From: Rhizobium croatiense
GTDB lineage: Bacteria > Pseudomonadota > Alphaproteobacteria > Rhizobiales > Rhizobiaceae
Direction of reading: 5' to 3'
NCBI RefSeq assembly: GCF_019793465.1
Contig: NZ_JAILYJ010000002.1
Coordinates: forward strand, 434,001-498,000
Length of the DNA stretch: 64,000 nt
Made by a program: the position numbers and the translations under genes. Positions 37,635 through 48,142 of the stretch are shown piece after piece. Within the stretch, counting starts at the first letter, position 1. The number at the start of each line of letters is the position of its first letter. Under the pieces are notes generated by a model that was not told the origin of the DNA, did not search any database, and was given only the letters and a program-made list of their open reading frames with translations.

Positions 37635-38108
37635 TTAAGCCGCGTGCTTCCCGGCCTCGATCTCTTTCGGCCGCGCCTTCGACATTGCCTGACCCGTTTC
37701 GATTCCGATCTGGCGTGGCTTCATCTCTTCAGGAATTTCGCGTTTGAGAGCGATGGTCAGCAGACCGTCGACGAGGCCGGCATCCACGACCTTCACGTGA
37801 TCGGCAAGTTCGAACTGACGCCGGAACCGTCCGGCAATGCCGCGATGCAGGTATTGAACATCTTCGCCGTTGGCTTTCTGCCCTGCGACAATGAGCATGT
37901 TCTGCTCTTGAGTGATCGCCAGCTCGTCCCGCGAGAAGCCCGCTACCGCCATAGCGATGCGGTAATCATCCTCGCCGGCTTTGACGATGTCGTAAGGCGG
38001 CCAGTTGTCGACTGTTTCGGCACGCCTTGCAGCCTCGAGCGCGTTCAACATCCGCTCGAAGCCGATGCTCGACCGGAACAGGGGAGAGAAGTCGAGGTTT
38101 GCACTCAT
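37635..38108 (-). CDS. Small heat-shock protein Hsp20, IbpA type
   Basis: 157 residues. N-terminus FSPLFRSSIGFERMLNALEAA and YDIVKAGEDDYRIAMAVAGFSRDELAITQEQNMLIVAG are typical of the IbpA/HspA class of rhizobial sHsps; GLLTIALKREIPEEMKP closes the alpha-crystallin domain. ATG 38108 lies eight bases after AAGGAGG; an ATG two codons earlier is too close. First gene of the pair, behind a ROSE-type leader and a CTTGAAT promoter. Confidence 0.94.
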   Translation of the reverse strand: MSANLDFSPLFRSSIGFERMLNALEAARRAETVDNWPPYDIVKAGEDDYRIAMAVAGFSRDELAITQEQNMLIVAGQKANGEDVQYLHRGIAGRFRRQFELADHVKVVDAGLVDGLLTIALKREIPEEMKPRQIGIETGQAMSKARPKEIEAGKHAA

Positions 38109-38205
38109 AGCCATATCCTCCTTACAAGCAACATGGATACAAGGAGACGCCAAGAGCGACCGGCGTCTCCTGGACCTTTGTGTCGATCCCTATTTGGCGA
38201 CCGAC
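38109..38205 (-). promoter_or_regulatory. ROSE-type RNA thermometer in the hsp20 leader
   Basis: On the minus strand the leader has a perfect 9-base stem GGAGACGCC / GGCGTCTCC (plus coordinates 38143-38170). It is followed by the TTGCT motif at 38127-38131 close to the AAGGAGG ribosome site at 38117-38123, eight bases from ATG. A U(U/C)GCU motif pairing imperfectly with the SD after an upstream stem is the hallmark of ROSE elements, which block translation of rhizobial small heat-shock genes at normal temperature. Leader length of about 97 bases also fits. Confidence 0.78.
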
Positions 38206-38211
38206 AATATT

Positions 38212-38240
38212 TATATAATTCAGTGTCTTACCAATTCAAG
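38212..38240 (-). promoter_or_regulatory. Candidate promoter of the hsp20 pair
   Basis: CTTGAAT (plus 38234-38240), 16 bases, then TATATA (38212-38217). The CTTG -35 core is compatible with RpoH-type as well as housekeeping promoters. It places the transcript start near 38205, at the upstream end of the ROSE leader. Confidence 0.55.
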
Positions 38241-38317
38241 AGGATCGAATTCCTCAACCAGAAAATTGATTTTTTAGAAGGCGCCACCATATCTGGGCGA
38301 AGCTTGAGCGAGGAGCA

Positions 38318-38545
38318 ATGGCTATGACAATGACTTCAGAAGATGTCATCGCTGTCCTGGGGCCTGCCGACAAAATGTTTGTGGCCGAGGTCATCGCGAC
38401 AGGTGCGACGCAGGCCGAACTTGCCGAGGCATTTGCATGGGCCAACAACGACGAGGCCTTGATGGGTGAGGGCCGGCATCTGCCGACAGGCAGGGTTGCC
38501 GTGCTTGTTGATCTGCTGAGATCGGATGAAGAGGAACTGGAATAG
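38318..38545 (+). CDS. Conserved hypothetical small acidic protein (75 aa)
   Basis: 75 residues, helical and acidic: MTSEDVIAVLGPADKMFVAEVIATGATQAELAEAFAW and a C-terminal VAVLVDLLRSDEEELE. Members of this type are frequent, uncharacterised rhizobial proteins. GAGGAGC precedes ATG 38318; a second ATG two codons later is possible. Divergent from the hsp20 pair. Confidence 0.75.
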   Translation: MAMTMTSEDVIAVLGPADKMFVAEVIATGATQAELAEAFAWANNDEALMGEGRHLPTGRVAVLVDLLRSDEEELE

Positions 38546-38568
38546 GAAAGGCGGATCACCCGCCTTCC
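38545..38568. terminator. Hairpin between convergent genes
   Basis: GGAAAGGCGG and CCGCCTTCC form a stem with one bulged A, between the 75-residue gene and the debranching-type gene. No T run follows, so terminator function is only possible. Confidence 0.35.
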
Positions 38569-38583
38569 CTAAACTACGCTTCA

Positions 38584-40794
38584 TCAGGCGGTGGTGAGCA
38601 CGCGGACATCGCCCTGCCGATTGATCACATCGACCACGACCTGGTGTCTCGACCGGCGGATCGCGACGTCAGCGGAGCCGTTACCGATCACCAGGCGTCG
38701 CAGGGTTACCTCGTCGAGGAAAGAAGGAAGTCGTGGCACGTTGAAGCTGATTTGCAAGTTGTTCGGGTCGAAATCCAGGCCCAGGCAGGATTGCAGCAGA
38801 GACACAGGTGCTGCTGCCGCCCATGCTTGAGGCGAGCAGGCGACCGGATAAGAGGTCGGCCCCCGTGCGCGCTGACGCGGCAGGCCGCAGAGGAGTTCGG
38901 GGAGCCGCCGCAGGTCGATATAGGTGGCGGCGGCAAACAGCCCCTCGAAGATTTGCGCCGCCTCGGCGCGATAACCGTAGCGGGCGAGGCCACTGGCAAT
39001 CAAGGCATTGTCATGGGGCCAGATCGAGCCATTATGGTAGCTCATAGGATTGTAGCGGGCTTCGGTTGAGGGAATGGTTCGGATGCCCCAGCCACAGAAG
39101 GACGAGGCGCTCATCAAGGTGCGGGTCACCTGTGCAACCCGTTCAGGATAAGCAATACCGGTGAACAGAGCATGGCCGGCATTGGAGGATCGGACCCGGC
39201 AGGGCCGTTTATCCCCATCGAGAGCCAACACATAGGTGCCAAGTTCCTCATCGAAGAAGCTCATGTCAAAGGCGCGGCGCAGTCGCTCCGCCCGCGCAAG
39301 AAAGCTAGCCGCGCGTTCCGGCTTGCCCGTCCGCCGGAAGATTTCGGCAGCACTTTGCCAAGCGCCATAGACATAGGCCTGGACTTCAGCAATTGCGATT
39401 GGTCCCCTGGCCAATGTGCCGTCGGCATGAAACACCGAGTCGTAGCTATCCTTCCACGCTTGATTGATCAGTCCTTCTTGCGTCAGCCGCCCGTATTCGA
39501 CGAAGCCGTCGCCATCGCGATCCCCATACTCGTCGATCCACATCAGTGCCGCTTCGAGATTCGGCAGGAGACGGTCGATCGTCGCGAGATCACCGGTTCG
39601 CTGGAGATAGGCGCCAACCAGCATCACGAACAGCGGCGTCGAGTCGATGCTGCCATAGTAACGCCGGAACGGAACCTCACCGAGTTCGGCCATTTCGCCG
39701 CAACGCACTTCGTGCAGGATCTTGCCCGGTTCGGCGTCTGAGGCAGGGTCAATGTTCGTCGCCTGGTTGGCCGCCAAGTGGCCGAGAACCCCGCGCGCGA
39801 TCTCCGGATCCAGCCAAAGTGTCTGAAGCGCCGTGATCAAGGCGTCGCGGCCGAAGACGGTGCTGAACCAGGGAATGCCGGCATAAGGATAGGGGCCTTC
39901 CGGCTTGTCGGTGATCAGCATGTACAGGTCGGAGGCGCTGCGGCGCGCGACTTCGTTGAAGATCTCGTTGGAGGTTGTGATCGATGCCGCGCGCGAGGAA
40001 GAGGCGCGCAACGCACGGCGCGCATCCCGCAAGGCCAGGAAGAAGGAAAGACGGCTCAGTCGGTCGGCGGAGGTCTGATCGCAGCCGATCTGGATGAACA
40101 GCGATTTGGTCTCGTGCGGCTCCAGATGGAAATCGAAGGTGACAAGATCGCTACGGATCTCTGCCGGTTCCGGCATGAAGGAAAGTCTCGTCGACCGCTT
40201 GCGATCGTCCAGGCCAATATAGGAAAGCAGGATCCAATCCTGTTCCACGACGGCGGGAAGATGGCGCCCTCGCCTTGCCCTTGCGGTTCCGCGGACCTCG
40301 AAAAGATCGGCGAAATCGGCGTTGAACGCAATCTGGATTCGGACATGTTGCCGCCGGTCGTCATAGTTCCTCACGGCCAGCCGTTCATAACAACAGGCAT
40401 TCCAGAGATAGCGCGACCTGCGCAGATGAATGAGGTCATGGCCGAGAACCAGCTTTCCCTTCTCATCGAACTGATCAGGATTGGTGAGATCGCAGGTCAG
40501 CGTTGCGTTGTCATCCCGCAGCGTCGACGACAGGAGCATCGGCCGCTGTCCGTTGATCGTCAGATAGAGATGCGAGAGATAACGGGTATCCCGGTAGAAA
40601 AGACCTTCCGGACTGCCGGGACCGGAAAGGGCATCTCCATTGTGATCGAAGAGCGCGAAACTGTCGCCGTGTTTCAGGGTGCGCGGCCGACGCTCCTGCA
40701 GCGACGCGGCGGCCGGTATGAAGAACTGAGCGACCGGCGCTGCCAGGCCTGACGATGCTGTGGCAAAACTGCTCTCCGCAGACACGTTCGACAT
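38584..40794 (-). CDS. Amylo-alpha-1,6-glucosidase (glycogen-debranching type)
   Basis: 736 residues. N-terminal beta-rich domain (about 40-260; HGDSFALFDHNGDALSG, GLFYRDTRYLSHLYL) and a C-terminal (alpha/alpha)6 barrel (about 290-700; YPYAGIPWFSTVFGRDALITALQTLW, NQAWKDSYDSVFHADG, SYHNGSIWPHDNALIASG) as in bacterial/archaeal amylo-1,6-glucosidases. It would hydrolyse alpha-1,6 branches of glycogen or related glucans. Lies 15 bases downstream of a glycosyltransferase gene on the same strand, suggesting a common polysaccharide or osmolyte task. GGAGGAGAC precedes the start. Confidence 0.92.
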   Translation of the reverse strand: MSNVSAESSFATASSGLAAPVAQFFIPAAASLQERRPRTLKHGDSFALFDHNGDALSGPGSPEGLFYRDTRYLSHLYLTINGQRPMLLSSTLRDDNATLTCDLTNPDQFDEKGKLVLGHDLIHLRRSRYLWNACCYERLAVRNYDDRRQHVRIQIAFNADFADLFEVRGTARARRGRHLPAVVEQDWILLSYIGLDDRKRSTRLSFMPEPAEIRSDLVTFDFHLEPHETKSLFIQIGCDQTSADRLSRLSFFLALRDARRALRASSSRAASITTSNEIFNEVARRSASDLYMLITDKPEGPYPYAGIPWFSTVFGRDALITALQTLWLDPEIARGVLGHLAANQATNIDPASDAEPGKILHEVRCGEMAELGEVPFRRYYGSIDSTPLFVMLVGAYLQRTGDLATIDRLLPNLEAALMWIDEYGDRDGDGFVEYGRLTQEGLINQAWKDSYDSVFHADGTLARGPIAIAEVQAYVYGAWQSAAEIFRRTGKPERAASFLARAERLRRAFDMSFFDEELGTYVLALDGDKRPCRVRSSNAGHALFTGIAYPERVAQVTRTLMSASSFCGWGIRTIPSTEARYNPMSYHNGSIWPHDNALIASGLARYGYRAEAAQIFEGLFAAATYIDLRRLPELLCGLPRQRARGPTSYPVACSPQAWAAAAPVSLLQSCLGLDFDPNNLQISFNVPRLPSFLDEVTLRRLVIGNGSADVAIRRSRHQVVVDVINRQGDVRVLTTA

Positions 40795-40809
40795 GTCTCC
40801 TCCCTAACG

Positions 40810-41904
40810 TCAGGCGACGGCCAGCAGGTCGGGCGCCTCACCGTTCGACCGGCTGATCGGCGCGGCTTTGATACGAACGCCCGGCAGGTTACGATAGATG
40901 TCGAGATAATCACACGCCATTCGTTTCGCGGTGAAGCGCCTTTCAAACGCGGCCCGCACCCTGCGCCGATCGAAGCGGAGCGCCCATTCGACGTTCTCGA
41001 CCGCTTCGGCGACACTGTCGACCAGGATGCCGGAGATGCCATTGTCAATGACCTCGGGGACCGAGCCACAGCCGAAAGCGATGACCGGCGTGCCGCAGGC
41101 CATGGCCTCGATCATCACCAGCCCAAAAGGTTCGGGCCAGTCGATCGGGAAGAGCAGAGCGCCAGCATTACCGAGGAAGTCAGCCTTCTGGTGTTCATTG
41201 ATCTCGCCGATGTATTCCACATGCGGATGTGACTTTACCATTGGCTCGATCACGGTTTCCCAATAGGCCCTGTCGGCATTATCGATCTTGGCGGCGATCT
41301 TCAGCGGCATTCCGACCTTTGCCGCGATCTGGATCGCGCGGTCGGGGCGCTTTTCCGGAGAAATCCGCCCGAGGAAGGCAAGGTAATTGCCCTTCGTATT
41401 CTCCGTGAAAGGAAGTAGACCGGCCGGCAAACCATGATAAACCGTGCCGCGCCAGTTGACTGGTGGCATCGGGCGGCGCTGATCGTTGGAGATCGACACC
41501 AGCGGAACGTCCGGGAAGGCCGTGTAAAGCGGCTTGAGATCAGGCAGGTCTAGTCGCCCGTGCAGTGTGGTAACTGTGCGATCGGCGAAATCGCGGATCA
41601 GCGGGAAATGCAAGAGATCGATGTGGAAATGCAGCACGTCGAACTCATGCGCGCGCTGACGGATCTCCTCCAGCATCACGACCTGATGCGGCAGATGGTC
41701 CTTGACCGTCGGATTCAACCGAAGTGCGACGTTCGCACACGGCAGCAGTCTCGCGCGGGTGACGGAATCGCCGCTGGCAAACAGCGTGACCTCGTGCCCC
41801 TGGGCGGCGAGTTCTTCAGTCAGATAAGAGACGATCCGCTCCGTCCCGCCGTAGAGCTTGGGCGGGACGCTCTCGGCGAGCGGTGCAATCTGAGCGATCT
41901 TCAT
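40810..41904 (-). CDS. Family 4 glycosyltransferase
   Basis: 364 residues, GT-B fold. N-terminal KIAQIAPLAESVPPKLYGGTERIVSYLTEELAAQGHEVTLFASG and a C-terminal glycosyltransferase 1 region with FLGRISPEKRPDRAIQIA, EPFGLVMIEAMACGTPVIAF (the EX7E motif) and GSVPEVID. Such proteins, often annotated as glycogen synthase-like or trehalose-related transferases, add sugar from a nucleotide donor; acceptor unknown. ATG 41904 with AGGAGG upstream is preferred over one 13 codons earlier. In an operon with the glucosidase. Confidence 0.92.
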   Translation of the reverse strand: MKIAQIAPLAESVPPKLYGGTERIVSYLTEELAAQGHEVTLFASGDSVTRARLLPCANVALRLNPTVKDHLPHQVVMLEEIRQRAHEFDVLHFHIDLLHFPLIRDFADRTVTTLHGRLDLPDLKPLYTAFPDVPLVSISNDQRRPMPPVNWRGTVYHGLPAGLLPFTENTKGNYLAFLGRISPEKRPDRAIQIAAKVGMPLKIAAKIDNADRAYWETVIEPMVKSHPHVEYIGEINEHQKADFLGNAGALLFPIDWPEPFGLVMIEAMACGTPVIAFGCGSVPEVIDNGISGILVDSVAEAVENVEWALRFDRRRVRAAFERRFTAKRMACDYLDIYRNLPGVRIKAAPISRSNGEAPDLLAVA

Positions 41905-41991
41905 CGGCAAAACCTCCTCAGTTGAGCAAAGAGTCGTCGGCAAAAATCATGCCGGCGCCCTCAAGAGGCACGCGGCAGGTCAGATGGAGGG

Positions 41992-42414
41992 TCAGCTCTC
42001 AAATGGCTGTCGACGCCGTCCTCCTCTCGAATAGGTGCAAAGGCCGAATCCCGGCAGCCGGCGTGCCGGCAGTCTGTGGCGGCGGGTCCTCTGGGCACTG
42101 GAAGAAGCGGAGGAACCTTGCTCCCCAGATTGCCGATCACCCTTGTCCAACGTCTTCAGCGCTTCAAGAATCTCGTCATAGGAAACGGCTCCTTCCGCCC
42201 CGGGGTAAAGGCGAAGAGCAGGTACGGATTCGATCGCGAAGATATCGGATGCCCAGGAAGCGAGAATAGCCCGCTTTTCGTCATTGCTGATGTCCGGGGC
42301 GGTCAGCACGTCACGCGGGTGAATGAAATGTTTCGCCGGATGGAGCAGATGCGCCGCGCTGATCGCCGCCGTGGCCTGCTGCTGGATGGAATTGCTGATG
42401 TTTTCCTTTCTCAT
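41992..42414 (-). CDS. Conserved hypothetical protein (140 aa)
   Basis: 140 residues. The N-terminal half contains LLHPAKHFIHPRDVLTAPDISNDEKRAILASWASDIFAIES, a helical pattern I have seen in uncharacterised rhizobial proteins. The last 40 residues are arginine- and serine-rich with low complexity and may not be conserved. It is on the minus strand between groEL2 and the glycosyltransferase and could belong to the same transcript as either. TGGAG before ATG 42414. Confidence 0.72.
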   Translation of the reverse strand: MRKENISNSIQQQATAAISAAHLLHPAKHFIHPRDVLTAPDISNDEKRAILASWASDIFAIESVPALRLYPGAEGAVSYDEILEALKTLDKGDRQSGEQGSSASSSAQRTRRHRLPARRLPGFGLCTYSRGGRRRQPFES

Positions 42415-42470
42415 AGCTTGGCTCCATTGATGTTGACCGATGGAACTTCGTTCATTCGATAGTGCGCAGA

Positions 42471-42496
42471 GGCCCGCCCCGAAGGCGGGACGGGCC
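42471..42496 (-). terminator. GC-rich hairpin after groEL2
   Basis: CCCGCC, five bases, GGCGGG with GGCCCG/CGGGCC flanks just after the groEL2 stop. No T run, so at best a partial terminator or a 3'-end stabilising stem. Confidence 0.4.
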
Positions 42497-42506
42497 GAGC
42501 GATCGC

Positions 42507-44147
<1,641 letters not shown>

Positions 44148-44186
44148 TCAATAGGCAGCTTTTTTGACTAATGCGCGGAAATCGCC

Positions 44187-44501
44187 TCAGGCGGCGATCT
44201 TTTCGGCCGCCCGGGCCTCGATGATGCCCATGACATCGCTTTCCTTCATGATCAGCAGGTCTTCGCCGTTGATCTTGATCTCGGTGCCGGACCACTTGCC
44301 GAACAGGATGCGGTCGCCGACCTTGACGTCGAGCGGCTGGATCTGGCCCGCATCATCGCGCGCGCCGGGACCGACGGCGATGACCTCGCCTTCCTGCGGC
44401 TTTTCCTTGGCGGTATCGGGAATGATGATGCCGCCCTTGGTCTTTTCCTCGGAATCGACGCGGCGGACGAGAATGCGATCATGAAGCGGTCGGAACGACA
44501 T
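44187..44501 (-). CDS. groES: Co-chaperonin GroES, copy 2
   Basis: 104 residues, full length, with mobile loop ([26 protein letters not shown]) and the complete [27 protein letters not shown] segment that copy 1 lacks. GGAGGAAAAC precedes ATG 44501. First gene of groESL-2, behind an imperfect CIRCE. Confidence 0.97.
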   Translation of the reverse strand: MSFRPLHDRILVRRVDSEEKTKGGIIIPDTAKEKPQEGEVIAVGPGARDDAGQIQPLDVKVGDRILFGKWSGTEIKINGEDLLIMKESDVMGIIEARAAEKIAA

Positions 44502-44651
44502 GTTTTCCTCCAATGGACAAACAATAACGATGTTATTCCCCTGGCCGGACCGGATGACCAGTCCGGGCGGGTGCAAAACCTCGATCGAGCGTTCTGCGCG
44601 CAATGATCTGGTTTTGCGGTTTTTCCATTTCAAGAGGGTGCCATAAAAAAA

Positions 44652-44678
44652 TTAGCACTCGTGCAAAGTGGCTGCTAA
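44652..44678 (-). promoter_or_regulatory. CIRCE-like operator of groESL-2, one arm degenerate
   Basis: TTAGCACTC, nine bases, GGCTGCTAA. The left arm is the canonical CIRCE half; the right arm differs from GAGTGCTAA at two positions. About 150 bases upstream of groES2. HrcA control is likely but may be weaker than at groESL-1. Confidence 0.75.
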
Positions 44679-44781
44679 CATCCTGTAAAGGAACAATAAA
44701 CAGGGTGGACGCGTTCGGAAATCCGTTGATGGCGGCAAAATTTTGCGCCACCTTTCGAGCGTCATGAAACGGAGATGAAGT

Positions 44782-45054
44782 ATGCAATTTTCATCGGATC
44801 TGGAACATCAGCTAAAAGGCTATGGACTGACCACTGCGCATATCCTCTATCGCATCCCTGATTTTGAATCCGTGCTGCAAACCTATGTCTGGCAGGATTA
44901 CGATCTCGCCCCGGACTTTCCGGAAATGCACAAGTTTCTCGAATTCTGGCAGTCTACGCTCGACGGGCCGCTACATTCCGTTCGCTACACCCACCAGCGG
45001 CTGATCGGACCAAACGAATGGCGCCGCGTCATGGGCGAGTTCAAGCTCCACTAG
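44782..45054 (+). CDS. Usg family protein
   Basis: 90 residues: LKGYGLTTAHILYRIPDFESVLQTYVWQDYDLAPDFPEMHKFLEFWQ, the pattern of the small Usg proteins of Alphaproteobacteria, first named from the trp locus of Caulobacter. Function unknown. Divergent from groESL-2; GGAGATGAAGT before the ATG. Confidence 0.86.
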   Translation: MQFSSDLEHQLKGYGLTTAHILYRIPDFESVLQTYVWQDYDLAPDFPEMHKFLEFWQSTLDGPLHSVRYTHQRLIGPNEWRRVMGEFKLH

Positions 45055-45118
45055 CTCGATCCGCCATCGATCGCAGCCCGATCAGCCAGCCCCGCGTGGT
45101 CCTGCAAAGCCCGACCGA

Positions 45119-45838
45119 TCACTCGTGCTCGGCCGGGCATGGCCAGGTTGCCGGCGTAGAGAGGCCGGAGGGGAGTTTGGTCGAGGCGTCGCCGCAGGCG
45201 AGGTCGATCTGCGCCTGTTCGAGCCCGGCGGCGGCCGAGAGGTCTAAACCTTCGATGCGGGTCAGGAACATGAAGGCGCGCTCGAATGTTGCCGGGCCTC
45301 CGAACGTGGCGTTGGAGAGATCGGCGCGGGAGAGATTGGCGAAGGAGAATTTCACCCCCGTCAGCACCGCCTTGTCGAAATCGGCGCGGCCGAGTTCGGC
45401 CTTTTCGAAGCTCGCACCGGAGAGCCGCGCGCCGCCGAAATTGGCGCGCTGCAGCTCGGCGCCGGCAAAGGAAGCGCCTTCGGCGGCAATATTGGCGAAG
45501 CTGGCGCGATAGGCCTCGACCTTGGCGAAGTTGGCCCCTTCGGCATGTGAACCCTCGAGCGAGGCGCGCACCAAAGTCGCCTTCTCCAGATTGGCGGATT
45601 TGAAATTTCCGCCGCTGAGATCGGTCAGCGAGAAATCGGTGCTGAAGAGATTGGCGCCTTCGAGATCACTGCCCTGCAGCATCAGGTTCTTCTTCGAGCA
45701 TTCCTGCCAGTCGAGCTTCGGTGAGGCCGTGCTGCCGCAATCGGCGGCACGCGTGGAGATCGGAGCGGAGGCGAGAAGAAGCAAGGCAAGGAGGCCGAGC
45801 GGCGATCTATGCATTACCATTGAACTGTTGATCTCCAT
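45119..45838 (-). CDS. Exported pentapeptide repeat protein
   Basis: 239 residues. Signal peptide (LLALLLLASAPISTRAADC, about 16-34), then about 15 A(D/N)LxX-type pentapeptide repeats (GANLFSTDFSLTDLSGGNF through NLSRADLSNATF, about 55-185) forming a right-handed beta helix, and a tail with two cysteines. Periplasmic; role unknown. Three in-frame ATGs lie near the start; ATG 45838 is drawn but 45820 has the better GGAG spacing. Confidence 0.86.
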   Translation of the reverse strand: MEINSSMVMHRSPLGLLALLLLASAPISTRAADCGSTASPKLDWQECSKKNLMLQGSDLEGANLFSTDFSLTDLSGGNFKSANLEKATLVRASLEGSHAEGANFAKVEAYRASFANIAAEGASFAGAELQRANFGGARLSGASFEKAELGRADFDKAVLTGVKFSFANLSRADLSNATFGGPATFERAFMFLTRIEGLDLSAAAGLEQAQIDLACGDASTKLPSGLSTPATWPCPAEHE

Positions 45839-45970
45839 GACGCTTCACGCCGCCTCTCGCGAAGCAGGCGGCCTCTCATTTCTACACAGCTCAGAATACA
45901 ATAAAAAGATGGCGAGCGCGCTGGCAATGATTTGCCGTTTCACTGCGTCCGAAGCGCCCATCCGTGCCCA

Positions 45971-46069
45971 GGCAGGCGGTCATCCGCATTTGCCCGGGCA
46001 GGCTGTCAGTCGGCCTTGCCGGGCAGGTGATCATCCGCCTGCCCGGGCAGGCCGTCAGTCGGCCTTGCC
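45971..46069. repeat. Imperfect tandem duplication at the GNAT gene's 3' end
   Basis: Unit 45971-46020 (50 bases) and unit 46022-46069 (48 bases) share GGCAGG..TCATCCGC..TGCCCGGGCAGG..GTCAGTCGGCCTTGCC. The second unit covers the GNAT stop codon and last codons; a partial third start follows in the gene. Each unit has a TGCCCGGGCA palindrome. Confidence 0.85.
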
Positions 46070-46570
46070 GGGCAGACGAAGCTCCATGCAGGTGAGATCC
46101 AGCCAGCGGCCGAACTTGGTGCCGACCTCGGAAAATCTGCCGGCGATGCGGAAGCCGAGCTTCTCGTGCAGCCGGATCGAGGCGGCGTTCTCAGCCTCGA
46201 TGCCGGCGATCATCACGTGGATATCGGCGGCAGCGGCACGCGCAATCAGCGCCCGCATCAAGGCCTCGCCGATACCGGCGCCGCGGCAATCCTTGTCGAC
46301 ATAGACGGAATGTTCGACCGTGTGGCGATAGCCCTCGAAGGCGCGCCAGTCGCCATAGGAGGCGTAGCCTGCGACCTTGCCCGACATCTCGGCGACGATG
46401 ACGGGAAAGCCGCGCCCCTTGCGCGCGTTCAACCATTCCCGCCGGTTTTCGAGATCGACGAGCGTCTCGTTCCAGATCGCCGTCGTGTGCTCGACGGCAT
46501 GATTGTAGATGACGCGGATGGCGGGAAGATCGGCTTCGGTGGCGTCGCGAAGGAGGACGGCGTCTGTCAT
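46055..46570 (-). CDS. GNAT N-acetyltransferase, phosphinothricin acetyltransferase-like
   Basis: 171 residues. LRDATEADLPAIRVIYNHAVEHTTAIWNE at the N-terminus and the acetyl-CoA loop DCRGAGIGEALMRALIA with AGIEAENAASIRLHEKLGFRIAGRF are typical of the MddA/Pat branch, which acetylates methionine derivatives or phosphinothricin-like compounds. Real substrate unknown. Start ATG 46570 (MTDAVLLRDA); the longer upstream frame crosses low-complexity sequence. Stop lies inside a tandem repeat. Confidence 0.9.
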   Translation of the reverse strand: MTDAVLLRDATEADLPAIRVIYNHAVEHTTAIWNETLVDLENRREWLNARKGRGFPVIVAEMSGKVAGYASYGDWRAFEGYRHTVEHSVYVDKDCRGAGIGEALMRALIARAAAADIHVMIAGIEAENAASIRLHEKLGFRIAGRFSEVGTKFGRWLDLTCMELRLPGKAD

Positions 46571-46682
46571 GGCTGGTCCGGTTCGATTGGCTGTCAGGGG
46601 TGGCATACGCCGCGGTGCAAAAGATGTAAACGGCGGACGGCGAAGAGACGCCGCTTGCGGGTGGCTGCGCTGAGGCCGCCCC

Positions 46683-47351
46683 TCAGAAACCCTGCACAGG
46701 CAGGCTGAAACAGGTGAAGACGGCCGAATAGTGCACGGCGGCGGCGGTGACGACGAAACCATGCCAGATGGCGTTCTGGAAGCGCAGCTTCTCCCAGACA
46801 TGGAAGATGACGCCGAGCGAATAGAGGACGCCGCCGATAACAATCAGCAGCATCGAGGCGGAGGGGATGCGCGCGGCGACAGGCCCGGCCACCAGCACGC
46901 CGCTCCAGCCCATGGCGAGGTAAAGCAGGATGGCGAGACGATCGTAACGGCCGGGAAAGACGCATTTCAGGACGATGCCGACAGCGGCGAACAGCCAGAT
47001 CGCCACCAGCATGAACAAGAGCAGCGGATCGTCGGCGCCGCGCTCGAGGAAGGGCGTATAGGTGGCGGCGATCAGGACGAAGATCGCCGAATGATCGAAG
47101 CGGCGCAGAAACCATTTGGTGCGCGAGACCGGCCAGACATTGTAGGAAAAGGAAATGGCAAGCGTCAGCACCAGTCCGACGCCATAGATCCAGGCGGCGG
47201 CGAGCGCGCCGTAGGAGCACCAGACGGTGGCGTAGAAGATCAGCACCGTGGCGCCGATCAGCGCCAGCACGAGGCCGACGCCGTGGACGATGCCATCGGC
47301 GATCAGTTCATACCTGTCGTAAGCCCAGCGAATGCCGTTGAACTCAGCCAT
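46683..47351 (-). CDS. Hemolysin III / PAQR family membrane protein
   Basis: 222 residues, seven membrane spans. IADGIVHGVGLVLALIGATVL, FDHSAIFVLIAATYTPF and the late IWHGFVVTAAAVHYSAVF carry the conserved histidines of the HlyIII/PAQR fold. These proteins are putative membrane hydrolases or regulators of membrane energetics; hemolysis is not implied. ATG 47351 chosen as the family N-terminus (AEFNGIRWAYDRYE). Confidence 0.92.
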   Translation of the reverse strand: MAEFNGIRWAYDRYELIADGIVHGVGLVLALIGATVLIFYATVWCSYGALAAAWIYGVGLVLTLAISFSYNVWPVSRTKWFLRRFDHSAIFVLIAATYTPFLERGADDPLLLFMLVAIWLFAAVGIVLKCVFPGRYDRLAILLYLAMGWSGVLVAGPVAARIPSASMLLIVIGGVLYSLGVIFHVWEKLRFQNAIWHGFVVTAAAVHYSAVFTCFSLPVQGF

Positions 47352-47507
47352 GCGCGCCAATCCATTTCGTCCCCTGCCTCGATGGTCGCACCGAACGGAT
47401 GGCGGCGCAACAGCGGCACATCGCGGGCGCGGTAAATCTTCGTGACAGGTCACGCGGTGCCTGCCGCGCTTTAAGCGTGGCGAGCGGAGAAAAGGGAAAG
47501 CGCGCGC

Positions 47508-47927
47508 TCAGATCTTGTGCCGTTCGACCAGCACGGAGCACTTGGCATGGCGCACGACGCGGTCGGCCGTGGCGCCGATGAAGTAGTTGGAAAAATCCGG
47601 CACATGCGAGGCGAGGATGATGAGGTCGGCGTGATGGCTTTCGGCAGCCGCAATGATGGCCTTGGCCGGCGGGCCGTTGCGGATTTCGACGGTTGCCGCG
47701 ACTTCGGTTGCGGTGACCAGCGCCTGCAGCCTGTCGCGGCCGTCCTTCATGGCGTCATCCAGCATATTGGCCGGCAGTTCGATCGCGACATAGGTCGGCA
47801 CATCCTCGACGACATTGAGCGCGATGATCTCGCCGCCCTCGTCGAGCAGCGATGCGGCCTTGCGGAGGATATCTTCTCCCCTGCCGAGACCGCCGAGCGC
47901 AATCGCCACGATTATCTTCCTGTACAT
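47508..47927 (-). CDS. Universal stress protein (UspA family)
   Basis: 139 residues: MYRKIIVAIALGGLGRGEDIL start, EIIALNVVEDVPTYV, and ADLIILASHVPDFSNYFIGATADRVVRHAKCSVLV. The last region fits the ATP-binding type loop loosely, with NYFIGATA in place of the usual G-x9-GS. Stress-induced cytoplasmic protein. GGAGGGAAG stands before the start. Confidence 0.92.
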   Translation of the reverse strand: MYRKIIVAIALGGLGRGEDILRKAASLLDEGGEIIALNVVEDVPTYVAIELPANMLDDAMKDGRDRLQALVTATEVAATVEIRNGPPAKAIIAAAESHHADLIILASHVPDFSNYFIGATADRVVRHAKCSVLVERHKI

Positions 47928-48142
47928 GGCTTCCCTCCATGACTGAGATGCATAAGCTTCTTCTTAAGAAGATATGGACGCATTGATCGTGATCAAGTCG
48001 GCGGGACACGTCAGCGAAGCAAATCAGCGCAAGCGATTGTCAACGCTTGCTCAACGCTTCATCCTCAAAAACGAGGCTTCTGTGAACAATGGCGATGGGC
48101 CATATAGGAATCAAGTACGGCAGCCGAGAGGATATCAGGCAC

